This document shows positions 21,462-39,017 of a stretch of DNA of 64,000 nucleotides, piece after piece. The notes below the pieces were generated by a model. It did not search any database and was not told the origin of the DNA. It worked only from the letters and a program-made list of their open reading frames with translations. Source of the DNA: Agroathelia rolfsii (Eukaryota > Basidiomycota > Agaricomycetes > Amylocorticiales > Amylocorticiaceae); the NCBI GenBank assembly GCA_018343915.1, contig JABRWF010000004.1:3162001-3226000 (forward strand). Reading direction: 5' to 3'. A program made the translations under genes and the position numbers. Position 1 is the stretch's first letter. The number at the start of each line of letters is the position of its first letter.

Positions 21462-24400
21462 TTAGTTGGCAGACTCCGGCTGCGAGAACCGACGTTGAAC
21501 CTGTGCATAGTGTTCCATTTCCGCCGGCGACACACTGGGCACCAAATTCCTGAGAGCGATATCAAAATCAGTTTGTGATACCAGTACGGCTATCTCCTCC
21601 GGCGTGGCTATTTCGGCGAGGTAGTACTGCGGCGTGAGGGGGTATGGGTGACCGCTGACACCTCCCGACTTGTTGAGTTCGGCTATAAGCAAAGAAAGCG
21701 GAACACAAAAGGTTAGTGTCTTTACCAAAGTACAAAGTTGCCGCTAAGTACAAACGTACCAATCCGAGCTTCGGTCTCTTCCGCCTTACGCGTCATAGCA
21801 TTAAGCATCGCATCACTACACAAGGCATAGAAGTCCGCGCCGGTGTAATTAAAGGGACATTGCTGGGCAACCGAAGCAAGACTCAAGTCAGGGTCTAACT
21901 TGAACTTGCGCGTGAGAGCCTCCAAGATGTTCAGCTGCGCCTCATGCGTATCACTGACGCCGAGGTACAACATGCGATCAAACCTGCCCGGCCTCAGCAG
22001 GGCACCATCTAGCAAATCGGGTCTGTTCGTCGCACCAATGACAAACACATCAGTGCTTCCTCCGCCTGACGACATGCCGTCCAACTCTGCCAGGAGCTGA
22101 GAGACGATGCGATCCATAACACCACCCGAATCGCCATGATTGCCGCGTTTGGGCGCCACCGAGTCGAGTTCATCAAAGAAGATGACACAGGGTTTGGCAT
22201 CGCGTGCACGCTGGAAGACGCGCCGAACGTTGGCCTCGGATTCACCAATGTACATGTTCAGCAACTCGGGTCCCTTCACGGAGAAGAAGTTGAGGTTGCA
22301 TGATGTTGCCACTGCTTTGGCGAGGAGTGTCTTTCCGGTCCCCGGCGGGCCATACAAAAGTATACCTGACAAGAATGAAACCCTTGTGAATGGGACATTG
22401 ATGACGAAAAAGCATCACATGGATCTCACCAGAGCGTTGCTTTAGGCCATCTGCAAACAATTCCGGATGCTCTAATGGGAGCTGAACAGTGTCCAGGATG
22501 TCTGCCTTGACATGCGCAAGGCCACCCACATCGTCCCAAGAGACGTTTGGGATTTTAGGCGCTCCTATGCTTTCCGAGTACGAGGACCTTGCCTTTCCGA
22601 GCGCGAAATCAAAATCAGACGCTGTTAGCGATATACCCACTGTAGCAAGCGTTTGGGCGGAGACCGCCGGACTTTGAGGAAATAACGGAATTAGGGGAAA
22701 CAGTCTTCTTTAGGCTTGTCGAAGGACACTCACAGCGCCTTGTGTATTCTCTCCTGCGCAGCCAACACAGCCCTAGCAACCAGATCAACGAGGTCGGACG
22801 CCACTAGAGCGGCGGTCTCCGTTGCGAGGCTTGCCAGCGAGACATCTGGCGAGATGTTGTATCCCGTCGTCAGGTTGTTGAGGATTTCTCGCCTCGAACG
22901 CTCGTCAGGGACCTAGACGCAGCACGGGTCAAGCTTAGCGAGAATGTATATGAATATGAAATCTTGCCTCGAACGTAAACTCATGTTTGAAGCATGCCAA
23001 CAAACCTGCCGGGACCTTGTCCGCCTGGCTTGTAGTCCCGAAAACCAACACAGGGAAGCCTGTCAGGTGCCATGTTTTCTGCGTATCTGATATACATTCT
23101 CGTAGAGCGCCCACCAAGGCCGGCTCTGTGAATACAAGAAAAGGAAAGAAAAGAAGACGCGTTGGAAGGCCAAGCTAAATGGGACAATAAGCAAACTACA
23201 CACCTTTTCCGTTCTCAAGAACTTGGGTAGTTTGTGCCAGCGCATCAATATGACGTAAGACAAGAATGCATGGAGAACAAGACGATGCCTTGTCGAATCG
23301 AGCTCGGAGTGTCCCTTCGGTTTGGGTGTTATTATCTCCGATGAGGTCATAACAATTCACCTATAGCGACAGAGTTGAGAGGTGGCGTAATAAGTAAAGT
23401 CTGGGTCATAAATACCTCGAGTATGTGCAGACCTAGCCGACGGGCCACCCAGGCAATGGTAGTAAACTTGCCAACACCTCTCGAGCCCTTCAGAAGAGCC
23501 GAAAGATTCAGATGATAATCTTCAGCGCCTTTAATCAACGCAGCGGAGGCAAGGTCGACTAATTTATCATAGTTTGTTTGGGATGAGGCCGCTGACTGCT
23601 CAGGAATCACTTTATCATCTGAAAAGATATATTGAGGAAAACAGTGTCACTGAATAAAAACAGATCATGGCATCTTACCGATAGACAAATAACCCGCCAC
23701 ATCTGGTACCAAAGCATGTTCCACGCCGGTCTGCACGATTCGAGTTACGTTCGCGTCCACCCAGCAGCCTAGTTCACCAAGCATGGAAGCCGAATGGATG
23801 TCATTGGCAGAAACTGCGGAGTCTGCTTTGACCAGGTTATGTTCCACATTAGTGATTGTGAAGAACACGACGGCGTTTGCCGGACCACTGCAAATGTATC
23901 CTTCCTAAGCTATTTTCCAATATCTTGAAATGCACAATTATCCACTTACGCATCCAAAGGTACATCTTCCACTATGCTCGCTTCATCGTCCTTGTCACTG
24001 TGTAGCCACTCCCTCGTCTCGCCTGTCGCAATACTGATACATATAAGGTCTCCCTTCTTGACAAGCCTATTTGTTTCGCCAAAATATTTCTTCAACCCAC
24101 CCAAGAAAAGATTTTGGTAAGCACGATTGCTTGCAATAGGTGACGAAATCCTAGCGACGGTGATGGACTGTGCGGTCGGTATGGCCGGGCGCGAGGCGCC
24201 AAATGGGGTGATGACGAGCGTCACAGCGATGGGTGAGGGAATAGAGGGTGACAATACATCGGCGATGTTGGATGTTAGAACCGGGGAACATGTGACGATG
24301 CCTCTGAAGTTTTACTACCAATGAGTGATGTTTTATGGATAAGAATGTTGATAATTAACATACAAATCAGATACAACATCGTCGTTCGCTTTGACTTTGA

Positions 24401-25516
24401 CAAGCCTTCTACGCAAGGAGCCCATGGATTGTATCACGGCCTGGATAAATGGTTATTAAATCGACTTGTATGGTACATGTTAAAAGTTTATGCACCCAGT
24501 CCCCATCCAGCAGACCAACCCGACTGAGATCAGCCGTTCGTATGTATACAGTCCAATCGTCTTCAATCGCATCGACGACACCTTCTAAAGGCTCTATCGA
24601 TATGGAACTAGTATTGCTAACCGCATTTCCTTCAGACAGCTTTGTGAAAGACGATCCTTGGACCTCGGGAACTGGAGGAACAAGAACTGAATTGGCAAGG
24701 AACGTTTCGTCGATTTCCAGGTCTTCCTCCAACGAGTCTCCAACATGAGAGCTATTGTGCAATGCAGAGTCATCAACTTCAGAGGAAGGTTCCAAAGACA
24801 GAAGCAGAAGAATTTGCGTCGTCTCGCGCTCGATACAGCCTTGCAGTACCGGCTCTGTCATTTGTACCATGTACCGGTGAAATCCTTGTTCGTGATGTAT
24901 ATCATCCGGCAAGTGTCCATTTATGGTGGGTTTTGGTACGGGTATACAGTACGTCGCTCCTTGACGTATAACTGGTTTTTCGTCGGAGAACCACGAGCTG
25001 AAGCCAGAGGATCCGGAGGCTGCATCATAAGCTTCCTGGGACAGAGCAGAAACAACGACCTGAGTCAGGCAGATAGGTTCTGAGAGCGAGATCTGCAGAG
25101 GGTTTTTCCTCGGCGCAACTGAGAATGAGCTGGCAAAAGAACGAGGAAAGACAGCGGGATACAGGGAAAGCCATGTGCGGGATATGGTCAAGTCCGCTGT
25201 CTACACATATTTCCTTGAGTCAAATGTTTTCCGCTTTGGTAGAATATATGCCAACCTGCTCTGTATCTGCTTTGGTCGCCCAGCATGTTACGGACTTGAG
25301 TGAATTAGCACCATGCCTTTTGGGCAATGCAACACTACACGAGACTGAAACAAGCAGCCGTTGTTCGTCAGAGGCCTGGGGACCAACAAGCAAGTCCCAG
25401 AGGACCTGTGTTATCTGGATAGTTTCTTCTATATCCTGTCTGTTCTGTTGGATTTCATCGCGAATGGAGAAGCTGGCATCGATGGTTGCAGGTTGGTCGA
25501 ATAGCGAGCGGGCCAT
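21462..25516 (-). CDS. PEX6: Peroxisome biogenesis AAA ATPase Pex6
   Basis: Pex6 forms with Pex1 the hexameric motor that extracts ubiquitinated Pex5 receptor from the peroxisome membrane. ATG at 25516 ([18 protein letters not shown]). The D1 domain, about 23420-23600, has [20 protein letters not shown], a degenerate Walker A. The D2 domain is complete: [39 protein letters not shown] (about 22310-22365), Walker [37 protein letters not shown] with the arginine finger region. The C-terminus reads [19 protein letters not shown] and ends at TAA 21462-21464. Its start codon is 183 bp from that of GAR1. D2 similarity is decisive for Pex6 over other AAA proteins because of the long, poorly conserved N-terminal domains and the SPAEMEHY ending. 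Confidence 0.93.
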
Positions 25517-25699
25517 TATTTGGAACGATTATTGCAGCGGGGCGGAACGATCAACGCCGACTTTTGTTTCCCGCCGCGCCGACGACCGAGCTCAAACTCG
25601 AAACAACTTGAACTCTCTTGTATTTTTACATCTCTGCTACACTCCAATAACTTGGGTTACAAAATCAAGAAAGCCACAGCATCTCAAACAAAAATTAAC
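25517..25699. promoter_or_regulatory. Compact bidirectional promoter, PEX6 / GAR1
   Basis: Only 183 bp separate the two start codons. No TATA box is visible; there is a GC-rich core (GGGGCGG and CCCGCCGCGCCGACG, about 25537-25585) and a pyrimidine-rich stretch before GAR1. Confidence 0.55.
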
Positions 25700-26596
25700 A
25701 TGAGCCGTGGTGGATTCAGAGGCGGTCGTGGCGGAGGAGGAGGTTGATTGAGATTTTCACTTGTTTGATGGGAATGGCCTTGCAATACTCATGCTACTGC
25801 TCTTCCTCTAGGTCGAGGGGGCGCCAGAGGAGGCGGACCTCCCAGGGACATGGGCCCTCCAGACACTGTCCTAGGTCTGTCTACACACAAGATCTCTCTC
25901 TTGCTGATTATTGCCCAGCCCCGTCCTGAAGTCGATCTTTTTCACTACGCTTAGAAATGGGCACCTTCGTTCACGCCGTCGAGGATGAGATGCTCTGCTC
26001 ATCGCTCATGCCGGATAAAGTCCCATATTTTAATGCACCCATCTATCTGCAAAACAAGTCCGTCATTGGCAAGGTGGATGAGATCCTTGGGCCGATAAAC
26101 GAAGTTTACTTTTCCGTCAAGATGGGCGAGGGCATGGTCGCCTCCTCGTTCAAAAAAGGAGACAAGGTATACATCGGAGGCGACAAACTATTGCCTATAG
26201 AAAGATTTCTTCCAAAACCCAAGGTTGCTGGTGAGTTCGGCCATCATAAACATTCATACTGTTCTATATAGCTCATGCATTATGTATTACAACAGGTGGT
26301 GTTACAAGTAAGTTTATACCATTAATCAGGTACCGCCCGTGGTTTCATAAAAAATGTATCACTCTTCAGAACGAGGCCGCGGTGGCAGGGGTGCAGCCGG
26401 CGGTGGAAGGGGTCGTGGTGCTCCGGGAGGACGAGGACGAGGAGGACCCAGAGGTGGCGGTCGGGGCGGCGCGAGGGGTGGCTTTGGTGGTGGCTTTGGC
26501 GGAGGCTTTGGTGGTGGTGCACCAAGAGGACGGGGTGGCTTTGGCGCTGGTCGAGGCTCGAGGGGAGGAGGCCGTGGTGGTTTCCGCGGTTCATAG
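25700..26596 (+). CDS. GAR1: H/ACA snoRNP subunit Gar1
   Basis: Gar1 is a core protein of nucleolar H/ACA ribonucleoproteins that guide rRNA pseudouridylation. ATG 25700. Architecture is typical: an N-terminal glycine/arginine-rich patch ([15 protein letters not shown]), a central Gar1/Naf1 beta-barrel ([40 protein letters not shown], then [11 protein letters not shown] and [15 protein letters not shown]), and a long C-terminal RGG tail (about 26372-26593). Introns lie at about 25745-25811, 25874-25953, 26231-26295 and 26308-26369. The last two enclose a 12-nt exon (26296-26307) that supplies the residues GGVT before KRGRGG. The first intron has a GTTGAT donor. The GC-rich antisense frames over the RGG tail are shadows. 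Confidence 0.94.
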
Positions 26597-26716
26597 TCTG
26601 TTACAAGCAAGTCACTCTCCCAAAAAAACAATGCATCTCGAGATTGAGATGCCTGATGCAGTCATTAACGAGAGGGACCATATATGACTCTTCTGCGCCC
26701 ACATGCAATGCTACGT

Positions 26717-27566
26717 TTATGGTTTCAGTCCTCGAATTTCCCCGCTAACAGCCGTCAGTCTGTCGGATCGATCTTTGGTTACAGGAATGGCCTGTGTTCA
26801 AACGTGAGAAAGGAGAGCAAGCGTAAAAGGAAAACATCGAATCCATACCTGCTGTAGCTCAACAGTCATAGCTGCAACTTCTCGAACTGTTTCTATTGCC
26901 GCTTCCATATGTTCAGGGAAGACTAATTGGGAAAAACTATGTCAAAGAGAATGCTCCAGTAGAGTCAGAGTTACACACCTTCATGTTCATGATTCTCGTC
27001 CGCTTCAACATGCTCAATAGCTTCGCCTGCCTCGGCATCTGCGCTACTCTGCTTCTCCATGAGACTGCGCAGAGACGCTTCTAGAGCCTGGGGCTTAGTC
27101 CGCCTTGTTTCTGCAATTGCCTGGTCAGTCCGAATGCGCTCATTAGCCATGTCCCAAATCCGTGTATCGAGAGCCTCGTCAAATGGTTCCAAGTCTGTCG
27201 AGAAAGAATGATGGGGCTTATGAATGCATTCATGAGAAAAAAGAAGTGAACATACCATAATCAAAGTTGTCATACTCTTCATAATTCCTGCCATTGACAC
27301 GCAGATTGGGACCAGCCATAGCGAAGACATCGTCTACATACTACATCAAGATTAGCCCTCCGAAGCATCATGCTTATACTATGTAGATCCTTTACTTTAG
27401 TGGCATGAGCTAACAAGGCGTCATTCTCTGTCTCAAGCCCTTGCGCGCGGGCCAGCTGCTGCAGTCGACTGATGAAGAATTCAAGGTATCGAGCGCGGAT
27501 TGCTTTCATATCCGCAATGGAGTCGACAGAGACGCGTGGGCGATCTTCATGACCATCGAGGTCCAT
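26717..27566 (-). CDS. Kinetochore protein Mis14/Nsl1-like
   Basis: Mis14/Nsl1 is a subunit of the MIND/Mis12 complex joining centromere chromatin to Ndc80. ATG 27566 gives a short acidic start and then IRARYLEFFISRLQQLARAQ, a coiled-coil opening typical for the family. After an intron the frame continues YVDDVFAMAGPNLRVNGRNY, then EEYDNFDY, EPFDEALDTRIWDMANERIR and IAETRRTKPQALE, matching the Mis14 pattern of an acidic E/D-F stretch followed by a helix with R-RR-P. The last exon ends ETV(R)EVAAMTVELQQ then AIPVTKDRSDRLTAVSGEIR at TAA 26717-26719. Short protein of about 215 residues, in range. Assignment is by pattern and less certain than for its neighbours. Confidence 0.7.
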
Positions 27567-27710
27567 GGTTTCAGATGTTTATGTGATGATAGTTGTGATG
27601 TTGGTGAAGTAGTGCATGTAGCGTAGTAAGTAGCGCGGAGTGCTAAACGCGCCTGTGGCTCTTTTCCATTAGCTTGCCACCGATAGCATACATCTTTCCT
27701 ATAATCAACT
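27567..27710. promoter_or_regulatory. Compact bidirectional promoter, Mis14-like / methyltransferase
   Basis: 144 bp between the start codons of two divergent genes. No TATA box. Confidence 0.5.
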
Positions 27711-28869
27711 ATGGCTAGTACTAGCACACTTCCAAAACTGAACGAAGAATATGGGACTCAGAAATACTGGTGATTCTCGCATCACTCTTGGATCACGATT
27801 TTCTTCGTAACAATTTATTTCTAGGGATGAAAGATATGCTCAGTGCGCTCTACAAGTCATGTTAACGCTAAAAATGACCTTGTTCCCCTAACCTTGGCCG
27901 CCACATATAGGTTGGGATGACTATTCATAAAATACTATAGTAACTTAGCTCTCCACTTCAAAAGGGAAACAGATGATGATGCAAACTTTGACTGGTTTAA
28001 ATCCTACGAAGACATTGCCGGCCTCATCCACGAATACATCCCCGATCTATCTTCGAGGATCCTGATGCTGGGCTGTGGAAATTCAAAGTTGTCAGAGAAG
28101 GTACGATCTCATTTTCTTGTTATAGCGGTATACGAAGACGAATTTCAACACTGGATTATGCAGATGTACGATGATGGATACCATAATCTCGTAAACGTTG
28201 ATGTGAGTTATTTTTTTTTTTTTAGAAGAAATAGGTCCATATGATGATTCCATTTCAAAAGTACTCTTCAGTTGTAATCGAACAAATGAAGAGTAGGCAT
28301 AAAGAGAGCCGGTCATCTATGGAATGCAAGCATCACGATCTTTTACGAACATATGTCATTATAATAATCACCCCTTAGGGTTAGAGATGGACGTGCGAGA
28401 GCTGAGCTTCGATGGGGAATCTTTTGACGTCGCCATAGACAAGGGTAAGATGTTTCATCTGTATCTCAATAAGCTACGAAGTGCTGATCCAGCGTGATTT
28501 TCAAGGCACGATGGACGCAATGATGACTGCTAAGGGCGACCCATGGGTAAAATAGTCTTGCATATTCCCGTGAACTGCTCTGCTCTAATATCTGGAACAA
28601 CGTGACAGAATCCGCCACCAAAAGTCATTGATGATTGCACAAGAGAGGTGGATGAGGTTATTCGGTATATAATCTTTATCTTTTACGAGATACTAGCCTC
28701 AATCGACACCACTTCCAGCGTTCTGCGTCCCAGCGGCCTATTTCTTTACCTTACGTTCGGCCAGCCTCATTTCCGTCGAAGATTCCTAACCAAGCCCGGG
28801 ACGACTCTCACCACAAGAACGATCGGTGACGCTTTCCATTACTATCTATACGTAGTCCAAAAATCTTGA
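27711..28869 (+). CDS. METTL13/EEF1AKMT4-type SAM-dependent methyltransferase
   Basis: A class I methyltransferase of the group that modifies lysines of translation elongation factor 1A. ATG 27711 reads MASTSTLPKLNEEYGTQKYW and introns lead into DERYAQETDDDANFDWFKSY, the signature YWDERY...FDWF. Motif I is RILMLGCGNSKLSEKMYDDG (about 28055-28180, split by an intron), then VVIEQMKSRH and LSFDGESFDVAIDKGTMDAM. Later LRPSGLFLYLTFGQPHFRRR and a stop at 28867-28869. Seven or so short introns. The fold and motif set are clear; the exact substrate is inferred from family. It converges on NDUFAF7 with only 82 bp between stop codons. Confidence 0.85.
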
Positions 28870-28951
28870 GATTTCTTTTTCTTCCTTGTAACCCATCCTT
28901 GAAAGAGAAAAGCAACTTTGTATCGCGGTATATGTATATATGCACCCATCA

Positions 28952-30703
28952 TTAGAACAAAAACTTGACATTCTTATAATAATCCAACATCGGATTCTCC
29001 CCGTTCCTCAACGTCGTCGCTGTCAGATCCGCATACGTCTCCATAAACTCAGCATGGCTAAACACACTGCTCTTCCTCTCACCCACGGGCAGTCCGCTTG
29101 CGGACGCGATCCCGTCGAGTGGTGAACGGCGATTGACTGGCTTCGAGCTCGAGAAGAAATCCGCACCGAGTGCGAGGGATGACGAGTTGGTCGCCATCGG
29201 GGAGGGTCTCAGCGTCGTATCTGCCTCTGCCTCTTCATCCACGAAGACGTTAGCCCCGGCGCGCGACGAGAGCGGTTGCGCGAGGACATGCTCGTACATG
29301 TCGCGCAGGTGTTCGAAGTTGGTGGGGAAGAAGATGTCAAAGAAGCCCTGCTGGACGAGCAGTGTCGAGCATGGTACGGTTGTGTTCTGGAACCGGGTCT
29401 GTACCACGGGTGCATTCACGCCGGAGATTGTGTCCGGCAAGGAGGAGAAATCCGAGAGGAGGAGACGGTGCCGTGGGAAGTGTTTGCGCACCGTGCGGAG
29501 GAGACTGAGCAGACGGGTAGGGATGAACTCTGGGGCAGACAGGTTAGGTGCGAAGGGCAGGTTGGTGTAAAGCTTTCGGAGTGAAGATGAATTTTGTAGA
29601 AGTCGTGGTATGGGCAAGGGGTGCCCCAGCCGTTTTCGGAGATCTAGGTAGGAGGCAATTAAAGGGTCTGTCACTTTTGTATAATAGATAGAGAGGTCTC
29701 CGGCTTCATCAGCAGAGACGAAGCCCTGGTACGGCTCCAGGGTCCGGAGATCATAGCGTACCAAATCATGAGCGAAGTTGTCCTATATTTGAATCTAGTG
29801 AGCAACGCTCTTCGTATCAAACACTATTTACACTCACGATGACCTCCATAGCAATGAAATAACAAGGTGAGGGCTCCCGCTTATTCCAGTGAAATGCGCT
29901 TTTATGATTGACCGTCACACACGGATGGTGCGCCAACCTGCGCCGTTGTATCTCGGCGAGGTTTCCGCTGATTTCCACAATATTGTACCGCGTGCGCTCG
30001 TAGACATCAGGGTAATCCCTCTGGAGGAAATTTAGAATGTCCTCTGCCAAAGTTCCGTTTCCAGCACCGATTTCGTAGATGACGAAATCTTCATAGGGAA
30101 AGTACTTGAGCAAATACTCTGATACTAGACAGCGGGCAATAGCTTGTCCGTAGTATGGCTAATTTTGAAAGTCAGGCCATGTATAATTTGTGGGCGGTGA
30201 TAAGAATGCACCTTGAAAAGCTCAGTAGGTGTATGCCACAACTGCCGTCCGGGTCCTTGCTTGCCGTCTAGGCCGTACGATGTGTAGCGTCTCGTGACTT
30301 CATCTTCAAAGTGGACAGAGTCACGAAAAGCTGAGAAATCCAAGCTTTTCTGGTGCGAGGTGACGATAGTCGCCTGTTTGGGGAAGTAGCCGTAATGCGG
30401 ATTATACAGCGAATCCTCGATGTAGTCGCGGACGAGCATTTTGACCTTTTGCGGTGGCGCCGTCCCTCGCTCGAGTTCATTGGAGGTAAGGAGGGGGTAG
30501 TTTAGGACTTCCTTGCTCGGAGCCTCGCTCGAGAACACATTCTGGTTATAGTTGATGCGATCCGGACGAGCTGGCTTCCGTACGGGAGGACTATTGGAGA
30601 CGGGCCTGTTTAGCGCGATTCTAGATGTCGAAAATGCGCGGTTGCATAGCAGGAGTTTCCTAGCGTATTGCAAACATGGCTTCGTTTGGGACTGCAAGAT
30701 CAT
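28952..30703 (-). CDS. NDUFAF7: NDUFAF7/MidA-like methyltransferase, complex I assembly factor
   Basis: This mitochondrial enzyme dimethylates an arginine of the NDUFS2 subunit early in complex I assembly. The ATG at 30703 gives MILQSQTKPCLQYARKLLLC and NRAFSTSRIALN, a strong presequence with an R-x-F-S-T cleavage-like site; the frame open further upstream begins only with TTG. Domain landmarks: MLVRDYIEDSLYNPHYGYFP (about 30380-30440), ELFKPYYGQAIA, FVIYEIGAGNGTLAEDILNF (SAM motif I, about 30030-30090), YNIVEISGNLAEIQ, IAMEVIDNFAHDMVRYD. The C-terminal half, on one long exon, includes HRLLLSDFSSLPDTISGVNA and TLLVQQGFFDIFFPTNFE, and ends NPMLDYYKNVKFLF. Two introns, at about 30146-30212 and 29781-29836. 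No lesion seen. Confidence 0.92.
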
Positions 30704-31217
30704 GAGCGTGGCGTGGTACTGGTAGACCAAGTTTTAGCTACAAGCCTGTTCAATGCAACGTGATGTGTTCTCACAGACGGCCTTTTACACAAAAGTCACA
30801 GAAAGCAAAAGCTGATTCTACACTCGCAAAGTGGGCCTTGTGTAGAATAGACCAACAGCAATGCTTGCTGCAGCCCAGGGTAATAATAGCAGTCGAGTTG
30901 CCCGACTTTCGGAGGATTGTTTGTCTTTGGGTACAAAAGCGTCGAGCGCAATAAACCCAGCTAGCAACTTGAAAAGACCAGAAGCCAATGCTTGATAGAC
31001 CTATGTATCCAAGTCTCTTGTCGCCAGGCTAAGCTTTAGTGTGTTGTACCAGCAAGTGTCTATACTAGCAGTGCTATAGAAGACCTCTATAAACAGTCTT
31101 CTACAAGAACAAATGTTGACCGGAAGTATATTTTTTGCAAGACTTTGGTTGATTGATCCATTTCAACTTTTAAAAAAGTTTACATTGACCAGTGCCTACT
31201 ACAGCTTCATATCAATC
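30704..31217. promoter_or_regulatory. Divergent promoter region, NDUFAF7 / RIX7
   Basis: 514 bp with no supported gene; the 64-codon plus-strand frame at 30760 lacks features. No obvious TATA element in front of either start codon. Confidence 0.35.
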
Positions 31218-33912
<2,695 letters not shown>

Positions 33913-34243
33913 AGATAGTTGACATTGCTGTGCTGGTCTTGTCTTAATTTTGGTAGATTATCTAGACTTCACAGCAGTCACAATAGTCAACATATACGGG
34001 GATTGCTTGTATGAAAATGCTGTCCCTGATGCTGTGAGCTGTGAGCGCTAGTAGTTGAGAGCAGTGAGATCACGAGTGAATTATTTGATTCGGCCGAAGT
34101 CCGGAAATGCTTCCGAAGTTGGTGCATTTTATTTATTGAAGTCATCCAGTGAGCGGTATTCGCTTACAGGCTATTAGTACTAATACTAGTCCACCCAGCT
34201 TCTCCTCTCTTCTTTACCCCACTCCCATCCCTCGCCCACAAGC
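33913..34243. promoter_or_regulatory. Intergenic region, ARG5,6 promoter
   Basis: Same-strand spacer of 331 bp. A pyrimidine-rich run (TTCTCCTCTCTTCTTTACCCC, about 34199-34219) lies directly before the ARG5,6 start codon. No TATA box and no gene seen. Confidence 0.4.
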
Positions 34244-37370
<3,127 letters not shown>

Positions 37371-38421
37371 GATATATAAATAATACAGTCGGCTATTGTC
37401 AATCGGTCTGGAGTGGATGGAGATTATTCTAGTTCGACAGATGGGAGAACGATGTTGTGAGCTCGTAAAGTGGAGGATCCGATCATCGTCTAGGCCTGAC
37501 AAATAAAAAATAAAATAAAAAAGAAACAGAGGTTCTTGACGCATGAAGGCGGCTTTAGAACTATGCACAAGAATCCCCGAGTAGGGAGAATCATTACATA
37601 CATACCCGTAATATATATATATATATATGCAATTGACCATGAAGAATAAGAAAAGGTTTGAATGCACGATCGGTGTGAGCTTTTGGTATTTGTATAAATT
37701 ATACGCGCTGTTACGGTTAGCGTCAGTCTCTCTTGGGCAAACTCCAACGTCCGTTGACGATCATTCGAAAAAATAACTGAATACGAGTTTGTCAAAATAA
37801 ATAAAAATAAAAATAATCACGTGACCATCCCCAGGAAACTAACATAGTCATCGTAGCACTAGTTTTTGTTTAATCTTGGGCTTTCTGATGGAATTGGTGG
37901 CGTTTATCATCAAAAACTCCATGGCTCTTGTCTTCGAGCCATGTACACAGCCACCAAACTATGCACGAATAAACCTATTTTTCCACCTGATCATGTATTC
38001 AGTATTATGTAGAGGAGAATTATTCACTCTATAGTGAGGACAATCTTTGTCCCACCACAAAAACCATCCACCTGAGCGGTTTATGCGCACACACCGATAT
38101 CCGGTTATAAGGTTTCTACTGTAGCTCCAAAGATGAACAAATGAATGGATTATACAAATGTCAACGATACTTATTATATATTCAATAATGACATTGCGAA
38201 CACATACACGACTGACAGATTCAAGAATTTATGTCCCGTTTTGTTCGAGTCTTCGATTAACTCAACAAAGGAAGAAAGAGCGGCACCAACAAGTGATGAT
38301 AATGATGATGTGATGCGAGCTGTCTAAAAAAAATCAATAAAAAAAATACGTAGATACAAAAAGCCAGAAAGAAGCACAGCAAAGGAGGAGTGCAAGATCA
38401 AGAAATGTTTACACAAGCAAT
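37371..38421. other. Convergent intergenic region
   Basis: About 1 kb between the ends of ARG5,6 (+) and the Ser/Pro-rich gene (-). It has an (AT)n run at about 37612-37627, A-rich ATAAAAATAAAA tracts near 37500 and 37800, and a palindromic CACGTG at 37819-37824. No credible gene; frames on both strands are short and AT-rich. Confidence 0.4.
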
Positions 38422-38955
38422 TCAGAGCACTAAGGGTCTTGAGGAGACACTACTACCAATGGTAGTAACAGTGCCGATGCCAGTGCCGGTGGTGATCACA
38501 CTACTGGCCCCCGTGACAATCGTACTCGTGTCGTCCTTTCCTAGTCGCTCGCCAAATACTGGGGACCATTCAACAGAGAGCTGGGAGTATTGCTCCTCAC
38601 GGATCAGCAACGGTGCCGGTCGATGGTGGTTGCGAACGCTGGGAGTGGACGACTTTGGCACTTTGGTCTGGCGACTCGTCGGTGATGTGCTTATGCTCTG
38701 CTGTTCGATTGGATGGTCAGAGAAAGTCTGTTTACTAATATGACGTGATCATACGGAAGGTAGCGGCGGAAGGGGCGTGCAAGGCGGGGGCCCACGCTGG
38801 GGCGGTGGCGGAAAGTACGCCCTGTTAGGAGAGGAAGCGGAGAACGACCTCATACGTGGGCTATGAGCAACCTGTGTCATTGTCGGAGAGGACGGGACGC
38901 TCGTAGGGCTAGTAGGGATCATGATACGTCCAAGATTACTGGATGATGCACTCAT
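38422..38955 (-). CDS. Ser/Pro/Thr-rich protein of unknown function
   Basis: ATG 38955 gives MSASSSNLGRIMIPTSPTSV and a Ser/Pro-rich disordered stretch ending PPPPQRGPPPCTPLPPLPS. A 54-nt intron with GTATGA donor and a CTGAC branch site joins to QSISTSPTSRQTKVPKSST, then HHRPAPLLIREEQYSQLSVE and a Thr/Gly/Ser-rich tail, stop at 38422-38424. About 160 residues, no signal peptide or membrane helix. Repeated SPT/SPR motifs could be proline-directed kinase sites, which is inference. The start lies 62 bp from the stop of the upstream DUF6534 gene on the same strand. Not recognised; the consistent splice signals support a real gene. Confidence 0.55.
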
Positions 38956-39017
38956 GTGAAGGGCTCTCAGCTTTGTCCGTGCCAGTAAGCTGATGATAGG
39001 CGGTCCCCATTAATTTA

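Noticed and set aside
26359..26631. Long antisense frames over the GAR1 tail with many Pro, Arg or His residues.
   Set aside because: They are the reverse reading of the GGT/CGT-rich RGG tail; composition alone keeps them open.
30704..30730. Upstream extension of NDUFAF7 beginning at 30730.
   Set aside because: That codon is TTG; the ATG at 30703 gives a normal mitochondrial presequence.
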